Assembly (NCBI GenBank): GCA_015654825.1
Contig: JAATGE010000530.1
Coordinates: forward strand, 1-10,917
Direction of reading: 5' to 3'
Length of the DNA stretch: 10,917 nt
Source: Rhodospirillales bacterium
GTDB taxonomy: Bacteria > Pseudomonadota > Alphaproteobacteria > Acetobacterales > Acetobacteraceae
The translations under genes were made by a program, and so were the position numbers. Position 1 is the stretch's first letter. Every line of letters begins with the position of its first letter. This document shows, in pieces, positions 1 to 6,572 of the stretch. A model generated the notes under the pieces. That model had not been told where the DNA came from. It saw nothing but the letters and a program-made list of their open reading frames with translations, and made no database searches.

Positions 1-146
1 ACGTTCTTGAACTGCACCATACCCGAATTGGTGAACAGCAGCGTGGGGTCGTTCCTGGGAACCAGGGGCGACGACTCCACGACCGCATGGCCGTTGCGGG
101 CAAAGTAGTCGACGAAAGTGGCGCGGATGTCGTTGCTGCTGGGCAT
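1..146 (-). CDS. alaS: Alanyl-tRNA synthetase, N-terminal part (runs off left edge)
   Basis: Alanyl-tRNA synthetase charges tRNA-Ala with alanine in the cytoplasm. Only the first 48 codons are present. They read [15 protein letters not shown], then [20 protein letters not shown] and [11 protein letters not shown], which is the highly conserved opening of the class II catalytic core of bacterial AlaRS. The ATG at 146 is the family's usual start; no convincing Shine-Dalgarno precedes it. The gene is co-directional with purK, whose stop lies 226 bp upstream, but repeat R1 fills that gap. Identity is secure; length and integrity cannot be judged. Confidence 0.95.
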   Translation of the reverse strand, partial: MPSSNDIRATFVDYFARNGHAVVESSPLVPRNDPTLLFTNSGMVQFKN

Positions 147-179
147 GCTGGGGAGTTAGCGCACGGGAGAAGAACAGGA

Positions 180-374
180 AAGGCCAGGGGCTCTGCCTCG
201 GGACCCCGCTGGGGACAAGTCCCCAGACCCCATTAATTTTTGTCGGAGGACAAGGAGGGGGGCAGCGAGAACTTGCCCACGCCCGAGTTGCCCCCCTCCT
301 TGTCCTCCGACTGATTAGGCAGGTTCTAAGGACTTGTCCTTAGCGGGGGTCCAGGGGGCAGAGCCCCTGGCCTT
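180..374. repeat. Palindromic intergenic repeat R1 (subfamily A, complete)
   Basis: The outer arms are imperfect inverted repeats. The left arm (180-231) opens AAGGCCAGGGGCTCTG and ends CCCCAGACCCC; the right arm (about 325-374) ends GCAGAGCCCCTGGCCTT. The arms carry the subfamily A palindrome GGGGACAAGTCCCC (left) and a decayed AAGGACTTGTCCTT (right). The centre is a separate perfect 23-bp inverted repeat (242-264 with 289-311) around a 24-nt loop. No protein-coding signal is seen. It fills the purK-alaS gap, and its right end reaches into the purK stop codon. Confidence 0.85.
242..311. repeat. Perfect 23-bp inverted repeat inside R1
   Basis: Bases 242-264 (GTCGGAGGACAAGG, then a run of six G and CA) are the exact reverse complement of 289-311, with a 24-nt loop (265-288). 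This long perfect stem is absent from the other repeat copies in the window, so it is either an insertion into R1 or a core lost elsewhere. As RNA, either strand would fold into a very stable hairpin between purK and alaS. No U-run follows it, so it is not a classical terminator. Confidence 0.85.
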
Positions 375-1515
375 ACTTGCTTTCCCCGTCCGCCAGCACC
401 CCCAGCACGGCCCGCACGCCGTGTTCGCCGGGGAGTGCGCCGCGGGGGAACAGGCGGGTTACGTGGCCCATTTTGCGGCCCGGGCGGGCTTCCGCCTTGC
501 CGTAGAGGTGTGGGATCAGCCCCGGCGTTGCCAGGATTTCCGGCCACAGCGCAAGATCGTCCGGCCCCACCAAATTCTTCATGACCGCATCGGAATGCCG
601 CGTCGCCGGCGGCAGCGGCAGCCCCGCGACCGCCCGTATATGCATTTCGAACTGGCTGGCCGGGCACGCATCGATGGTCCAGTGCCCGGAATTGTGTGGC
701 CGCGGCGCCAGTTCATTGACCAGCAGCTTGCCGTCCCGGTCCACGAACATCTCCACCGCCAGCAGCCCTACCACGCCGAGCCCCGCCGCGACCCGGATTG
801 CCGTCGCGCGCGCATTTTCCGCCAGTTCCGCGGAGATGCGCGCGGGTGCCAGCGTCAGATCCAGGATGTGGTGCCGGTGCCAGTTTTCCACCGCGTCGAA
901 CGCGGCGACGCTGCCATCCAGGCCGCGCGCCACGACGACGCTGATTTCGCACGCGAAGTCGACAAACGCCTCCAGCACCAGCGGCCGCGGCGCCAGGCGT
1001 TCCCACGCCGCCTCGGCGTCGCCGCGCTCCCGCAGCACCGCCTGGCCCCTGCCGTCATAGCCCAGCCGCGTGGTTTTCAGCACGCTCGGCAGCCCGATTT
1101 CCGCGACGGCGCTGGCGAGATCGTCGGGGTTATTGACCGCGGCCCACGACGCCGTGGAGCCGCCGACGGCATTGATGAAGCATTTTTCGGTCACGCGGTC
1201 CTGACTCGCGCGCAGCACCGCGGGTCCGGGCCGCACCGGCTTGATCCCCGCCAGCAGCTCCAGCCCGGCGGCGCTGATATTCTCGAATTCGAACGTCACC
1301 ACGTCGACGTCGCGCGCAAAGCGCGCGAGCGCATCGACATCGTCGTACGCGCCGACCGTGGTTGCCGCCGAAACCTGCGAAGCGGGGCTACTGGCCTCGG
1401 TCGCGAAGATATGGGCGCGGTAGCCCAGGCGCGCCGCGGCCATCGCGGACATGCGCCCTAGCTGACCGCCGCCGACGATACCGATCGTGCTGCCGGGCGG
1501 AAGCGCGTCCGTCAC
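373..1515 (-). CDS. purK: N5-carboxyaminoimidazole ribonucleotide synthase
   Basis: PurK uses ATP and bicarbonate to carboxylate AIR to N5-CAIR in de novo purine synthesis, handing its product to PurE encoded just upstream. The 380-residue protein is an ATP-grasp enzyme of usual length. Visible motifs are GGGQLGRM (15-22), FEFEN (75-79), LRASQDR (101-107), [12 protein letters not shown] (147-158, ATP-grasp lid), EMF near 255, [16 protein letters not shown] (267-282) and HLYGK (346-350). The start is the GTG at 1515, which overlaps the purE stop as GTGA and places the nucleotide-binding glycine loop close to the N-terminus; in-frame sequence further upstream lies inside purE and does not look like family sequence. 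The TAA stop is shared with the end of repeat R1. Confidence 0.96.
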   Translation of the reverse strand: MTDALPPGSTIGIVGGGQLGRMSAMAAARLGYRAHIFATEASSPASQVSAATTVGAYDDVDALARFARDVDVVTFEFENISAAGLELLAGIKPVRPGPAVLRASQDRVTEKCFINAVGGSTASWAAVNNPDDLASAVAEIGLPSVLKTTRLGYDGRGQAVLRERGDAEAAWERLAPRPLVLEAFVDFACEISVVVARGLDGSVAAFDAVENWHRHHILDLTLAPARISAELAENARATAIRVAAGLGVVGLLAVEMFVDRDGKLLVNELAPRPHNSGHWTIDACPASQFEMHIRAVAGLPLPPATRHSDAVMKNLVGPDDLALWPEILATPGLIPHLYGKAEARPGRKMGHVTRLFPRGALPGEHGVRAVLGVLADGESK

Positions 1516-2006
1516 GTGGTATCGTCGGGTATTTCCGCGACGGACTCGGTCTGCGCCGCGCGGTAGGCGTCCAGGCGGGCGGCAAGGCCCGGGTCGGCCA
1601 GCGCCAGGATCGCGGCCGCCAGCAGCGCGGCATTGACGGCGCCGGCGCGCCCGATCGCCAGCGTGCCCACCGGAATGCCCGCCGGCATCTGCACGATGGA
1701 AAGCAGCGAATCCATGCCGGTCAGCGCGTGGCTCGGCATCGGCACGCCGAGCACCGGCAGGCTCGTATGGGCCGCGCACATGCCGGGCAGGTGCGCCGCG
1801 CCCCCGGCGCCGGCGATAATCACATCCAGGCCGCGTTCGCGCGCGGATTTCGCGTACGCGGCCAGGCGTTCCGGCGTGCGGTGTGCCGAGACGATCCTCG
1901 TCTCATGCGGCACGCCGAGCTCGGCCAGCGTTTCCGCGGCGTGCTTCATGGTGGACCAGTCCGACTGGCTGCCCATGATAACGCCGACTTTGGCGGCCTG
2001 GCTCAC
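1512..2006 (-). CDS. purE: N5-carboxyaminoimidazole ribonucleotide mutase
   Basis: PurE moves the carboxyl group of N5-CAIR to give CAIR, the step after PurK in purine synthesis; it acts as a cytoplasmic octamer. The 164-residue product is the normal class I PurE length. Visible signatures are [10 protein letters not shown] (8-17, phosphate binding), SAHRTPER (40-47, catalytic His and substrate loop), [10 protein letters not shown] (66-75) and the core [17 protein letters not shown]. The start is a GTG at 2006 overlapping the upstream DUF465 stop as GTGA, and the stop overlaps the purK start in the same way. Only a weak Shine-Dalgarno-like sequence is visible, so translational coupling is likely. 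About 12 extra residues at the C-terminus (ending EIPDDTT) are acidic and probably disordered. Confidence 0.96.
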   Translation of the reverse strand: MSQAAKVGVIMGSQSDWSTMKHAAETLAELGVPHETRIVSAHRTPERLAAYAKSARERGLDVIIAGAGGAAHLPGMCAAHTSLPVLGVPMPSHALTGMDSLLSIVQMPAGIPVGTLAIGRAGAVNAALLAAAILALADPGLAARLDAYRAAQTESVAEIPDDTT

Positions 2007-2203
2007 GCGATGCTGTCCGGTATCAGGCGGCTCTCCAGGCGGGAGATTTCGTCCTTCAGCATCAGCTTGCGCTTCTTGAGCCGCTGCACCTGAAGCTGGT
2101 CGACCGGCTGGGCGGAGAGGCGGGCGATCACGGTATCGAGGTCGCGGTGCTCGCTACGCAGTTCGTGCAGGTTGCGTAGCAGGGAGTCGCGGTCGGTCAG
2201 CAT
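2003..2203 (-). CDS. DUF465 (YdcH-like) small coiled-coil protein, first in the purEK operon
   Basis: This 66-residue charged protein belongs to the DUF465/YdcH family by its pattern: an SEHRDLD segment, then [19 protein letters not shown] at about residues 41-59. It is probably two short amphipathic helices. The molecular role of the family is not established. The start ATG at 2203 has AAAGG seven bases upstream. A longer in-frame reading to 2332 runs into repeat R2 and is rejected. The stop overlaps the GTG of purE by four bases, so it is the first gene of a three-gene transcription unit with purE and purK. Whether the association is functional or positional is unknown. Confidence 0.88.
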   Translation of the reverse strand: MLTDRDSLLRNLHELRSEHRDLDTVIARLSAQPVDQLQVQRLKKRKLMLKDEISRLESRLIPDSIA

Positions 2204-2234
2204 GCCGTTGCCTTTAGCATGGTGCGGTCGGCGT

Positions 2235-2240
2235 AATATA
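2235..2240 (-). promoter_or_regulatory. Possible -10 element for the DUF465-purE-purK operon
   Basis: On the minus strand TATATT lies 31 bases before the DUF465 start codon and is a fair match to a sigma-70 -10 hexamer in very GC-rich DNA. The position where a -35 would fall is inside repeat R2 and shows no good match. The gap between R2 and the gene is only about 44 bp, so a promoter here would partly use repeat sequence. Weak evidence. Confidence 0.25.
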
Positions 2241-2247
2241 GGTGAAG

Positions 2248-2405
2248 AAGGCCAGGGCTCTGCCCTGGACCCGCTGGGGCCGGTAGGCCCCAGACCCCAT
2301 TCGTTGGGGGGAACGGCGAAGCCGGGGAACACCGTAAGGCCGCGCAGCGCTATCGGGGGTCTGGGGCCTCAGGCCCCAGCGGGTCCAGGGCAGAGCCCTG
2401 GCCTT
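2248..2405. repeat. Palindromic intergenic repeat R2 (subfamily B, complete, forward orientation)
   Basis: The arms are nearly perfect inverted repeats: AAGGCCAGGGCTCTGCCCTG from 2248 and CAGGGCAGAGCCCTGGCCTT ending at 2405. Each arm continues through GACCCGCTGGGGCC, with TAGGCCCC or CAGGCCCC variants, to CCAGACCCC. The asymmetric centre (CATTCGTTGGGGGG, AACGGCGAAGCC, CGCGCAGCGCTATCGG) fixes the orientation. The same centre occurs inverted in R5. It separates the DUF465-purEK operon from the glycosyltransferase relic. Confidence 0.88.
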
Positions 2406-2408
2406 TTT
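2385..2408 (+). terminator. Terminator-like tip hairpin of R2
   Basis: CCAGGGC (2385-2391), loop AGA, GCCCTGG (2395-2401), then CC and five T. A GC-rich stem followed by a T run is the form of an intrinsic terminator on the plus strand. The mirror tip (2252-2268) read on the minus strand is followed by CCTTCTTC, a poorer U tract. No plus-strand gene lies just upstream, so the effect would be insulation rather than ending a known gene. Confidence 0.4.
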
Positions 2409-2410
2409 CC

Positions 2411-2688
2411 TTACATCGGCACGATGCGAAACCCGGGCAGCCAGGTGCCGAACACGGCGTACGATGCCGCCGCGATCGCCGGGCTCAGCGGCCCCTGGTC
2501 CATATAGCCCCAGGCCGGATGCCACCGCAGACGATGTAGTACAGCTCGTCGCGAAAGCTCCCGTAGCCCGCATTCACCCACACATGCAGCACCACCGCGA
2601 GCCTGCCGAGGATTGTTGCGGGCCGCTTCAGCAAGGTGGCTGGCCAGGTCATGAATTCGTGTTCGTTAACACCGGATTCGGGTGGCAT
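2411..2688 (-). pseudogene. Truncated, frameshifted N-terminal stub of a GT39/PMT_2 (ArnT-like) membrane glycosyltransferase
   Basis: Reading leftward from the ATG at 2688 (or 2652), the translation contains a hydrophobic stretch (LGRLAVVLHVWVNAGYG) and then SFRDELYYIVCGG. This matches the first extracytoplasmic loop of polyprenyl-phosphate-dependent GT39/PMT_2 transferases, whose family pattern is YGYFRDELYYxACGxHLAWGYVDQPPL. At about 2521-2523 one base appears to be missing: shifting frame restores HPAWGYMDQGPLSPAIAAAS and then AVFGTWLPGFRIVPM, which continues the family pattern. A TAA at 2411-2413 then ends the reading, six bases from repeat R2. Intact family members are several hundred residues long with many membrane segments; here only about 90 codons survive. 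Clearly non-functional. Confidence 0.78.
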
Positions 2689-2761
2689 TCACGGATCGGC
2701 CGGTATTACAGTTTTGCGGCACGCCGTCCCCGCGCGTGCGGAAACTTCGCATGGAGGCACC

Positions 2762-2929
2762 ATGAGCCTGCAAGCCCATATCGAAAGCCTGAAGGAAAAG
2801 CATGCCAGCCTGGAGGTGCGGATCGCGGATGAAGACCACCGCCCACGCCCGGATGACATGGTGCTGTCACGCTTGAAAGTGGAAAAGCTGCGGGTAAAGG
2901 AAGAAATGGAGCGCCTGCGAGGCGCTTAG
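2762..2929 (+). CDS. DUF465 (YdcH-like) small protein, second copy
   Basis: A 55-residue charged protein with the DUF465 pattern: ESLKEKHASLEVRIADE, then RPRPDDMVLSRLKVEKLRVK and a C-terminal EEMERLRGA. The RP-PD segment followed by a leucine/lysine helix is the typical family signature. The ATG at 2762 is preceded by GGAGG (2753-2757), a strong ribosome binding site. It is followed at once by an intrinsic terminator, so it is probably monocistronic. It differs clearly from the DUF465 gene at 2003-2203, so the two are paralogues rather than a recent duplication. Function unknown. Confidence 0.88.
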   Translation: MSLQAHIESLKEKHASLEVRIADEDHRPRPDDMVLSRLKVEKLRVKEEMERLRGA

Positions 2930-2933
2930 CAAC

Positions 2934-2963
2934 AAAAGGGAGGGTCAAAACCCTCCCTTTTTT
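2934..2963 (+). terminator. Intrinsic terminator after the second DUF465 gene
   Basis: AAAAGGGAGGGT (2934-2945), loop CAAA, then its perfect complement ACCCTCCCTTTT (2950-2961) running into further T. This is a classical rho-independent terminator five bases after the stop codon. The A run at its left side would serve a minus-strand transcript too, so it may act in both directions. Confidence 0.9.
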
Positions 2964-3204
2964 AATGCGCGGGGCCCGCTCCCGTCCTCGGCCGACCATT
3001 CGCGCCGCGCCGGCCGCGCCCCGCGACCCGCACGGCGCCAGTCCCCCCCGTCCGCGCGCCACCCAGGCGAAAAGCGCGCGCGCGACCGTACTTCCGTGCA
3101 ATCGTAGCCCGCGCCCGCCGGCATCCCCCCAACAGGGGGCTTGCCGCCAGCCCGCCCCAAGGGCAGAGCCCCTGGGCTGAAACGACCGAACACGGGAAAC
3201 CCAG
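2964..3204. other. GC-rich spacer upstream of pgk with a repeat scrap
   Basis: This 241-bp gap holds no convincing ORF. Bases 3161-3176 (GGGCAGAGCCCCTGGG) match the tip of the palindromic repeats and are probably a decayed remnant. A short hairpin CCCCC-AACA-GGGGG lies near 3126-3139. The pgk promoter must be here because a terminator lies to the left, but I see no clear -35/-10 pair. Confidence 0.5.
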
Positions 3205-4419
3205 ATGACCTTCCGCACCCTCGACACCGCCAACGTTGCCGGCAAGCGCGTCCTGCTCCGCGCGGACCTCAACGTGCCGATGCATGACGGCGTCATCACG
3301 GACCTCACCCGCCTCGAACGCCTCACGCCGACCATCCGCGAGCTCGCCGAAAAGGGCGCGCGCGTCATCGTCGTCAGCCATTTCGACCGCCCGGACGGCA
3401 AGCGCGTCCCCGGCCTGTCGCTGCGCCCGATCAGCGCCGCCCTGCGCGACCTGCTCGCCCGCGACGTCTTCTTCGCCGACGACTGCATCGGCCCGGTCGC
3501 CGAGGAAGCCGTCGCCAAGCTGCAGCCCGGCCAGATCCTGGTGCTCGAAAACACCCGGTTCCACCCCGGCGAGGAGAAGAACGATCCCGTCATGGCCGAG
3601 CAACTGGCCCGGCTCGCCGACATCTACGTCAACGACGCGTTCTCCACCGCGCACCGCGCGCACGCCAGCACCGCCGGCATCGCCCGCTTCCTGCCCAGTT
3701 TCGCCGGCCGCCTGATGCAGCACGAGCTGGAGGCGCTGACCTCGGCACTCGATCACCCGGACCGCCCGGTCGCGGCCATCGTCGGCGGCGCCAAGGTCAG
3801 CAGCAAGCTGGCCCTGCTCGGCAACCTGATCGGCCGCGTCGATGTCCTCGTGATCGGCGGCGCCATGGCCAACACGTTCCTCGCCGCCGAAGGCATCGGC
3901 GTCGGCAAATCCCTGCAGGAGCCGGACATGCACGCCACCGCGCGCGACATCCTGGCGCGCGCGAAAACCGCGAACTGCGAGGTGATCCTGCCGATCGACG
4001 CGGTCACCGCCACCGAATTGCGTGCCAACGTGCCGACCCACATCGTGCCGATCGCCGCCGTGCCGGCCGACGCCATGATCCTCGATGTCGGCCCCGCCAC
4101 CGTCGCCCTGCTGACGCAAAAACTGGCGTCGCTGCGCACCCTGGTCTGGAACGGCCCCCTCGGCGCGTTCGAAACGCCGCCGTTCGACGCCTCCACGGTG
4201 GCGCTCGCCCACGCCATCGCCGACGCCACCAAGGCCGGCAAGCTGCGCTCGGTCGCCGGCGGCGGCGATACCGTGTCCGCGCTGCGCCATGCCGGCGTCA
4301 TCGACCAAATCAGCTACGTCAGCACCGCCGGCGGCGCCTTCCTGGAATGGCTGGAGGGCCGCGTGCTGCCCGGCATCCAGGCCCTGCAATCGCTGGAGGG
4401 TGTGATCTTCCCCGCATGA
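3205..4419 (+). CDS. pgk: Phosphoglycerate kinase
   Basis: Pgk transfers the acyl phosphate of 1,3-bisphosphoglycerate to ADP, giving 3-phosphoglycerate and ATP (glycolysis, reversed in gluconeogenesis). The 404-residue length is typical. The N-domain shows RADLNVPM (19-26), the substrate loop SHFDRPDGK (common form SHLGRPKGK), [11 protein letters not shown] and [13 protein letters not shown]. The C-domain shows [19 protein letters not shown] and GGGDTVSAL (nucleotide loop). All expected blocks are present. The ATG at 3205 fits the family N-terminus; only a weak GGGAAA precedes it. The stop overlaps the next gene's start as ATGA, so the two genes are probably translationally coupled. The usual neighbour gap is not in the window. 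Confidence 0.97.
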   Translation: MTFRTLDTANVAGKRVLLRADLNVPMHDGVITDLTRLERLTPTIRELAEKGARVIVVSHFDRPDGKRVPGLSLRPISAALRDLLARDVFFADDCIGPVAEEAVAKLQPGQILVLENTRFHPGEEKNDPVMAEQLARLADIYVNDAFSTAHRAHASTAGIARFLPSFAGRLMQHELEALTSALDHPDRPVAAIVGGAKVSSKLALLGNLIGRVDVLVIGGAMANTFLAAEGIGVGKSLQEPDMHATARDILARAKTANCEVILPIDAVTATELRANVPTHIVPIAAVPADAMILDVGPATVALLTQKLASLRTLVWNGPLGAFETPPFDASTVALAHAIADATKAGKLRSVAGGGDTVSALRHAGVIDQISYVSTAGGAFLEWLEGRVLPGIQALQSLEGVIFPA

Positions 4420-5012
4420 GCGAGCAGAGCGAGCCGGCCGAACGCGAACTGGCGGTCACGGTGCCCGGCCGCGGCTGCGACGGCTGCACCCTGTGCTGCA
4501 AGCTGCTGCCGATCGAGGAACTCGCGAAACCGGCCTCCGCCTGGTGTCCGCATTGCGACCCCGGGCGCGGCTGCCGGATCTACGCGGATCGCCCGTCGCC
4601 GTGCCGCGGCTTCTACTGCGGCTGGATGGTCAACGGCAAAGTGGCGGCGCACTGGCGCCCGCGCGACAGCCGCATGGTCCTCGATTTCCAGCCGACGCGT
4701 AAGCGGCTGGTGCTGCACGTCGATCCCGGCCGCCCCGACGCCTGGCGCAAGCCGCCCTATCACACCGATCTGCAGGCGGTAGCCGGCATGATGGCGGAAA
4801 CCGGCGGCCACGTGCTGATCGCCTGCGGTCCCAACTTCACCATGCTGCTCGGGCGCCAGGAGTTTCCCCTCGGCCGGCTGCTGCCCAGCGACAAGATCGT
4901 TTACTACCGCCGGCCTGGCCCCACTGGCTGGGCCTACGACGTGACAGTCAATCCCGGCACGGCCGATGAACAGCACCCGGGTTCGGGCGCCGTCAGCATG
5001 GGTGACCGCTAG
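4416..5012 (+). CDS. Cysteine-cluster protein (YkgJ/CxxCxxCC-like, putative metal binding)
   Basis: This 198-residue cytoplasmic protein has nine cysteines in its first 68 residues: CDGCTLCCK (C21, C24, C27, C28), CPHC (C44, C47), C53, C63 and C68, in the arrangement [18 protein letters not shown]. This resembles the YkgJ-type zinc/iron-chelating cluster family, for which metal binding is predicted but the cellular role is unknown. The rest has no recognisable catalytic motif. The ATG at 4416 overlaps the pgk stop by four bases and gives a start just before the cluster. A longer in-frame start at 4347 would lie inside pgk and is rejected. Coupling to pgk suggests co-expression with glycolysis, but the link is inferred only from position. 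Confidence 0.85.
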   Translation: MSEQSEPAERELAVTVPGRGCDGCTLCCKLLPIEELAKPASAWCPHCDPGRGCRIYADRPSPCRGFYCGWMVNGKVAAHWRPRDSRMVLDFQPTRKRLVLHVDPGRPDAWRKPPYHTDLQAVAGMMAETGGHVLIACGPNFTMLLGRQEFPLGRLLPSDKIVYYRRPGPTGWAYDVTVNPGTADEQHPGSGAVSMGDR

Positions 5013-5057
5013 CCTTGGGTGCCTGGGTCTTGCGTGAACCTGCCGCGCGAGCGGGAC

Positions 5058-5096
5058 GGGCCTGAGGCCCACAGCCAAATTCATCGGGGAACGGCG
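5058..5096. repeat. Degenerate fragment of the palindromic repeat
   Basis: GGGCCTGAGGCCCACAGCC, then AAATTCATCGGGGAACGGCG, resembles the inner arm plus centre of subfamily B (GGGGCCTGAGGCCCCAGACC, then CCATTCATTGGGGGGAACGG) with several substitutions and deletions. It lacks the outer tips, so it looks like an old decayed copy. It lies between the cysteine-cluster gene and the secreted-protein gene. Confidence 0.6.
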
Positions 5097-5221
5097 TTCA
5101 CCAGGCGCATCGTATGCTCCCGTTAACACGGTTGCGATAAACATCGTGAAATGCGCTGCAACATTGCCCCGGGCGCCGTTTTTCACTTGATCGGCGCGAC
5201 GCCACGCGCCAGGGTTGCCAC

Positions 5222-5611
5222 ATGAGTAATTGGCACCGCACGGTGATCCATCTACTTGGCGTCCTCAGTCTCCCCGCCCTTGCGGTGGCGGCGCCGTCGC
5301 CTGCAACCAAGGCCATGCAGGTGCAACTGGTCGACGCCGGCGTTCTCGCCGAGCCCGCCAGCGCGCTGATCGCCCCCGCCACCCCGCCAAAAAACGCCAA
5401 CGCCGACCTGGTGCCCGCACCGCTCCCCGATCCCGATGTCGAAGCGCCCGTGACCGAAGGCCAGCCGAGCCCCACGCTCAATCCCGCGCTGCTGTCCCGC
5501 AAGCCCGAGTTCCAAGGCAACGGCTTCGCCGACTACTCGAACCTCGACCACGGCACCGACGAAAAAACCAAACCCGCCGCCGGGCTCAATCTCAGCGTGC
5601 CGGTGAAGTAG
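5222..5611 (+). CDS. Small secreted Pro/Ala-rich hypothetical protein
   Basis: I do not recognise this 129-residue protein. It starts with a good Sec signal peptide: a basic n-region (MSNWHR), a hydrophobic core (VIHLLGVLSLPALAVA) and a likely cleavage site after AVA near residue 23, so it is probably periplasmic or exported. The mature part is rich in Pro, Ala and Asp (APATPPK, PAPLPDPD, LNPALLS) and appears disordered, with no cysteines and no catalytic motif. AGGG lies about seven bases before the ATG at 5222. The preceding 209 bp hold only a degenerate repeat fragment. Repeat R3 starts 12 bases after the stop. Codon bias fits the surroundings, and I judge it a real gene of restricted distribution. 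Confidence 0.7.
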   Translation: MSNWHRTVIHLLGVLSLPALAVAAPSPATKAMQVQLVDAGVLAEPASALIAPATPPKNANADLVPAPLPDPDVEAPVTEGQPSPTLNPALLSRKPEFQGNGFADYSNLDHGTDEKTKPAAGLNLSVPVK

Positions 5612-5623
5612 GAAGACAGCCGG

Positions 5624-5700
5624 AAGGCCAGGGCTCTGGCCTGGACCCGCTGGGGCCAGTAGGCCCCAGACCCCATTCATTGGGGGGAACGGCGAAGTCC
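5624..5700. repeat. Half copy of the palindromic repeat, R3 (subfamily B)
   Basis: AAGGCCAGGGCTCTGG from 5624, GACCCGCTGGGGCC, AGTAGGCCCCAGACCCC and CATTCATTGGGGGGAACGG reproduce the left arm and start of the centre of R2 in the same orientation. After GGCGAAGTCC the similarity stops: A/T-richer sequence follows and no right arm is found. It follows the secreted-protein gene. Confidence 0.8.
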
Positions 5701-5756
5701 AAAAAATCCAGGAGATTTACCGGCTTCGCGCGGCCGTCTTCGGCCAACGGGCCGCA

Positions 5757-6032
5757 CTACAGATCCAGGATCGCCGAGATTATCACCGCCCAGCATCCGG
5801 CGACCGCCAGCAGCACATACACAAACGGTATAGGCCGCGACCCAGAAAAGTTGCCAAGGCCCAACTCCGGCGCAGCGCCGCCCGGCGCCCGCAACACAGC
5901 GATCAAATGTGAATTTTCGATTTCAACGCGTCCGGGACGCCGTCGGTCCGCCCCACGCGCGCCGGCCAACGAGACCGAGGCCGCAGAAACACTGGATGCG
6001 GAAACGGCGGGTGCGCTGTCGATCTGGGCCAT
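5757..6032 (-). CDS. Possible small C-tail-anchored membrane protein
   Basis: Unrecognised 91-residue reading frame. The N-terminal part is low-complexity Ser/Ala (SAPAVSASSVSAASVSLAG), the middle basic (RGADRRRPGR), and the last 25 residues (IPFVYVLLAVAGCWAVIISA, then ILDL) form a convincing single transmembrane helix ending almost at the C-terminus, as in tail-anchored proteins. It lies on the same strand as the SCP2-like gene, with 81 bp and a strong hairpin between them. The ATG at 6032 lacks a clear Shine-Dalgarno, and a TTG start at 6110 is possible but less likely. It could be spurious; the hydrophobic C-terminus is the main reason to list it. Confidence 0.4.
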   Translation of the reverse strand: MAQIDSAPAVSASSVSAASVSLAGARGADRRRPGRVEIENSHLIAVLRAPGGAAPELGLGNFSGSRPIPFVYVLLAVAGCWAVIISAILDL

Positions 6033-6073
6033 CACCGGATCGTGCCGCCAGGGCACTTTCCAGGGCGTAAACG

Positions 6074-6105
6074 CCGCGCCGCCGGGGCCAACCCCGGCGG
6101 CGCGG
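6074..6105. terminator. Strong hairpin downstream of the SCP2-like gene
   Basis: CCGCGCCGCCGGGG (6074-6087), loop CCAA, perfect 14-bp complement CCCCGGCGGCGCGG (6092-6105). It starts 8 bases after the minus-strand stop of the SCP2-like gene. On the minus strand it is followed by CGTTTACG rather than a true U run, so it is an atypical terminator or a transcript-stabilising hairpin. Confidence 0.55.
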
Positions 6106-6113
6106 ACCAAAAA

Positions 6114-6410
6114 TTACTTCATTACCGAGCTGAGCTTCATGGCGATCGCCGTGTTGCCCTTAACCTTCAGCTTGCCGGTCATGAACGCCATGGTCGGGTC
6201 CAGTTTGCCCTGCTGAATGGCAATGAGGTTGTCCGGCGTGATGGTCAGGGTGCATTCCGCATCCTTGTCCTCATGGCTCATGACGGCCGGCTTCTGCGTG
6301 CCGTCGATCCACAGCCGATCGTCCCCGAAATCGAATTTTACCGTGGCGCCAAGGTCGCCGAACTGGTCAAGGCGGCTTGCGAAGGCGGCCTCGATTTCAC
6401 TGACGCTCAT
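6114..6410 (-). CDS. SCP2 sterol-binding-domain protein (small stand-alone type)
   Basis: This 98-residue protein is a single SCP2 (sterol carrier protein 2-like) domain, a fold with a hydrophobic tunnel for lipid-like ligands. The natural ligand of the bacterial stand-alone forms is not known; fatty acyl or hopanoid-type lipids are guesses. Visible family features are VKFDFGDD (24-31), the WIDG strand, AECTLTIT (51-58) and the signature DPTMAFMTGKLKVKG (71-85) followed by AIAMKLSSVMK at the C-terminus. The start at 6410 is chosen because GGAGGA lies six bases upstream and the family begins here; an in-frame ATG at 6440 lacks such a site. Length equals the usual small SCP2 proteins. Cytoplasmic, with no signal peptide. 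Confidence 0.9.
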   Translation of the reverse strand: MSVSEIEAAFASRLDQFGDLGATVKFDFGDDRLWIDGTQKPAVMSHEDKDAECTLTITPDNLIAIQQGKLDPTMAFMTGKLKVKGNTAIAMKLSSVMK

Positions 6411-6572
6411 ATGCTCTCCTCCCGTGTATGGATAACGCAAACGGTACCCGCTCAGTTGAACGCTGTAAACCTAAAGCCAGAAAGGTCGAGCGTGCCTGAC
6501 GTCCGCGCGCGAAGTGCCGCCCACGCAGCCGCATCAATTGCCTCGGTATCGATGCCAACCTCGGAACAAACA

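Noticed and set aside
334..1461. Long plus-strand open frame opposite purK
   Set aside because: It is the antisense shadow of purK, rich in Arg/His/Pro with no family motif; high GC gives long spurious frames.
373..1779. Upstream-extended purK start at 1779
   Set aside because: The extra 88 residues are the wrong frame of purE and Arg-rich; the GTG at 1515 overlaps the purE stop and fits the PurK family.
2214..2573. Short frames running through repeat R2 on both strands
   Set aside because: Their translations (for example GLGPTGPSGSRAEPW) come from the repeat itself and recur at the other repeat copies, a typical source of false small genes.
2962..4389. Long minus-strand open frame opposite pgk
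   Set aside because: Antisense of pgk with repetitive Gly/Asp/Val composition and no domain signal; pgk has every family motif.
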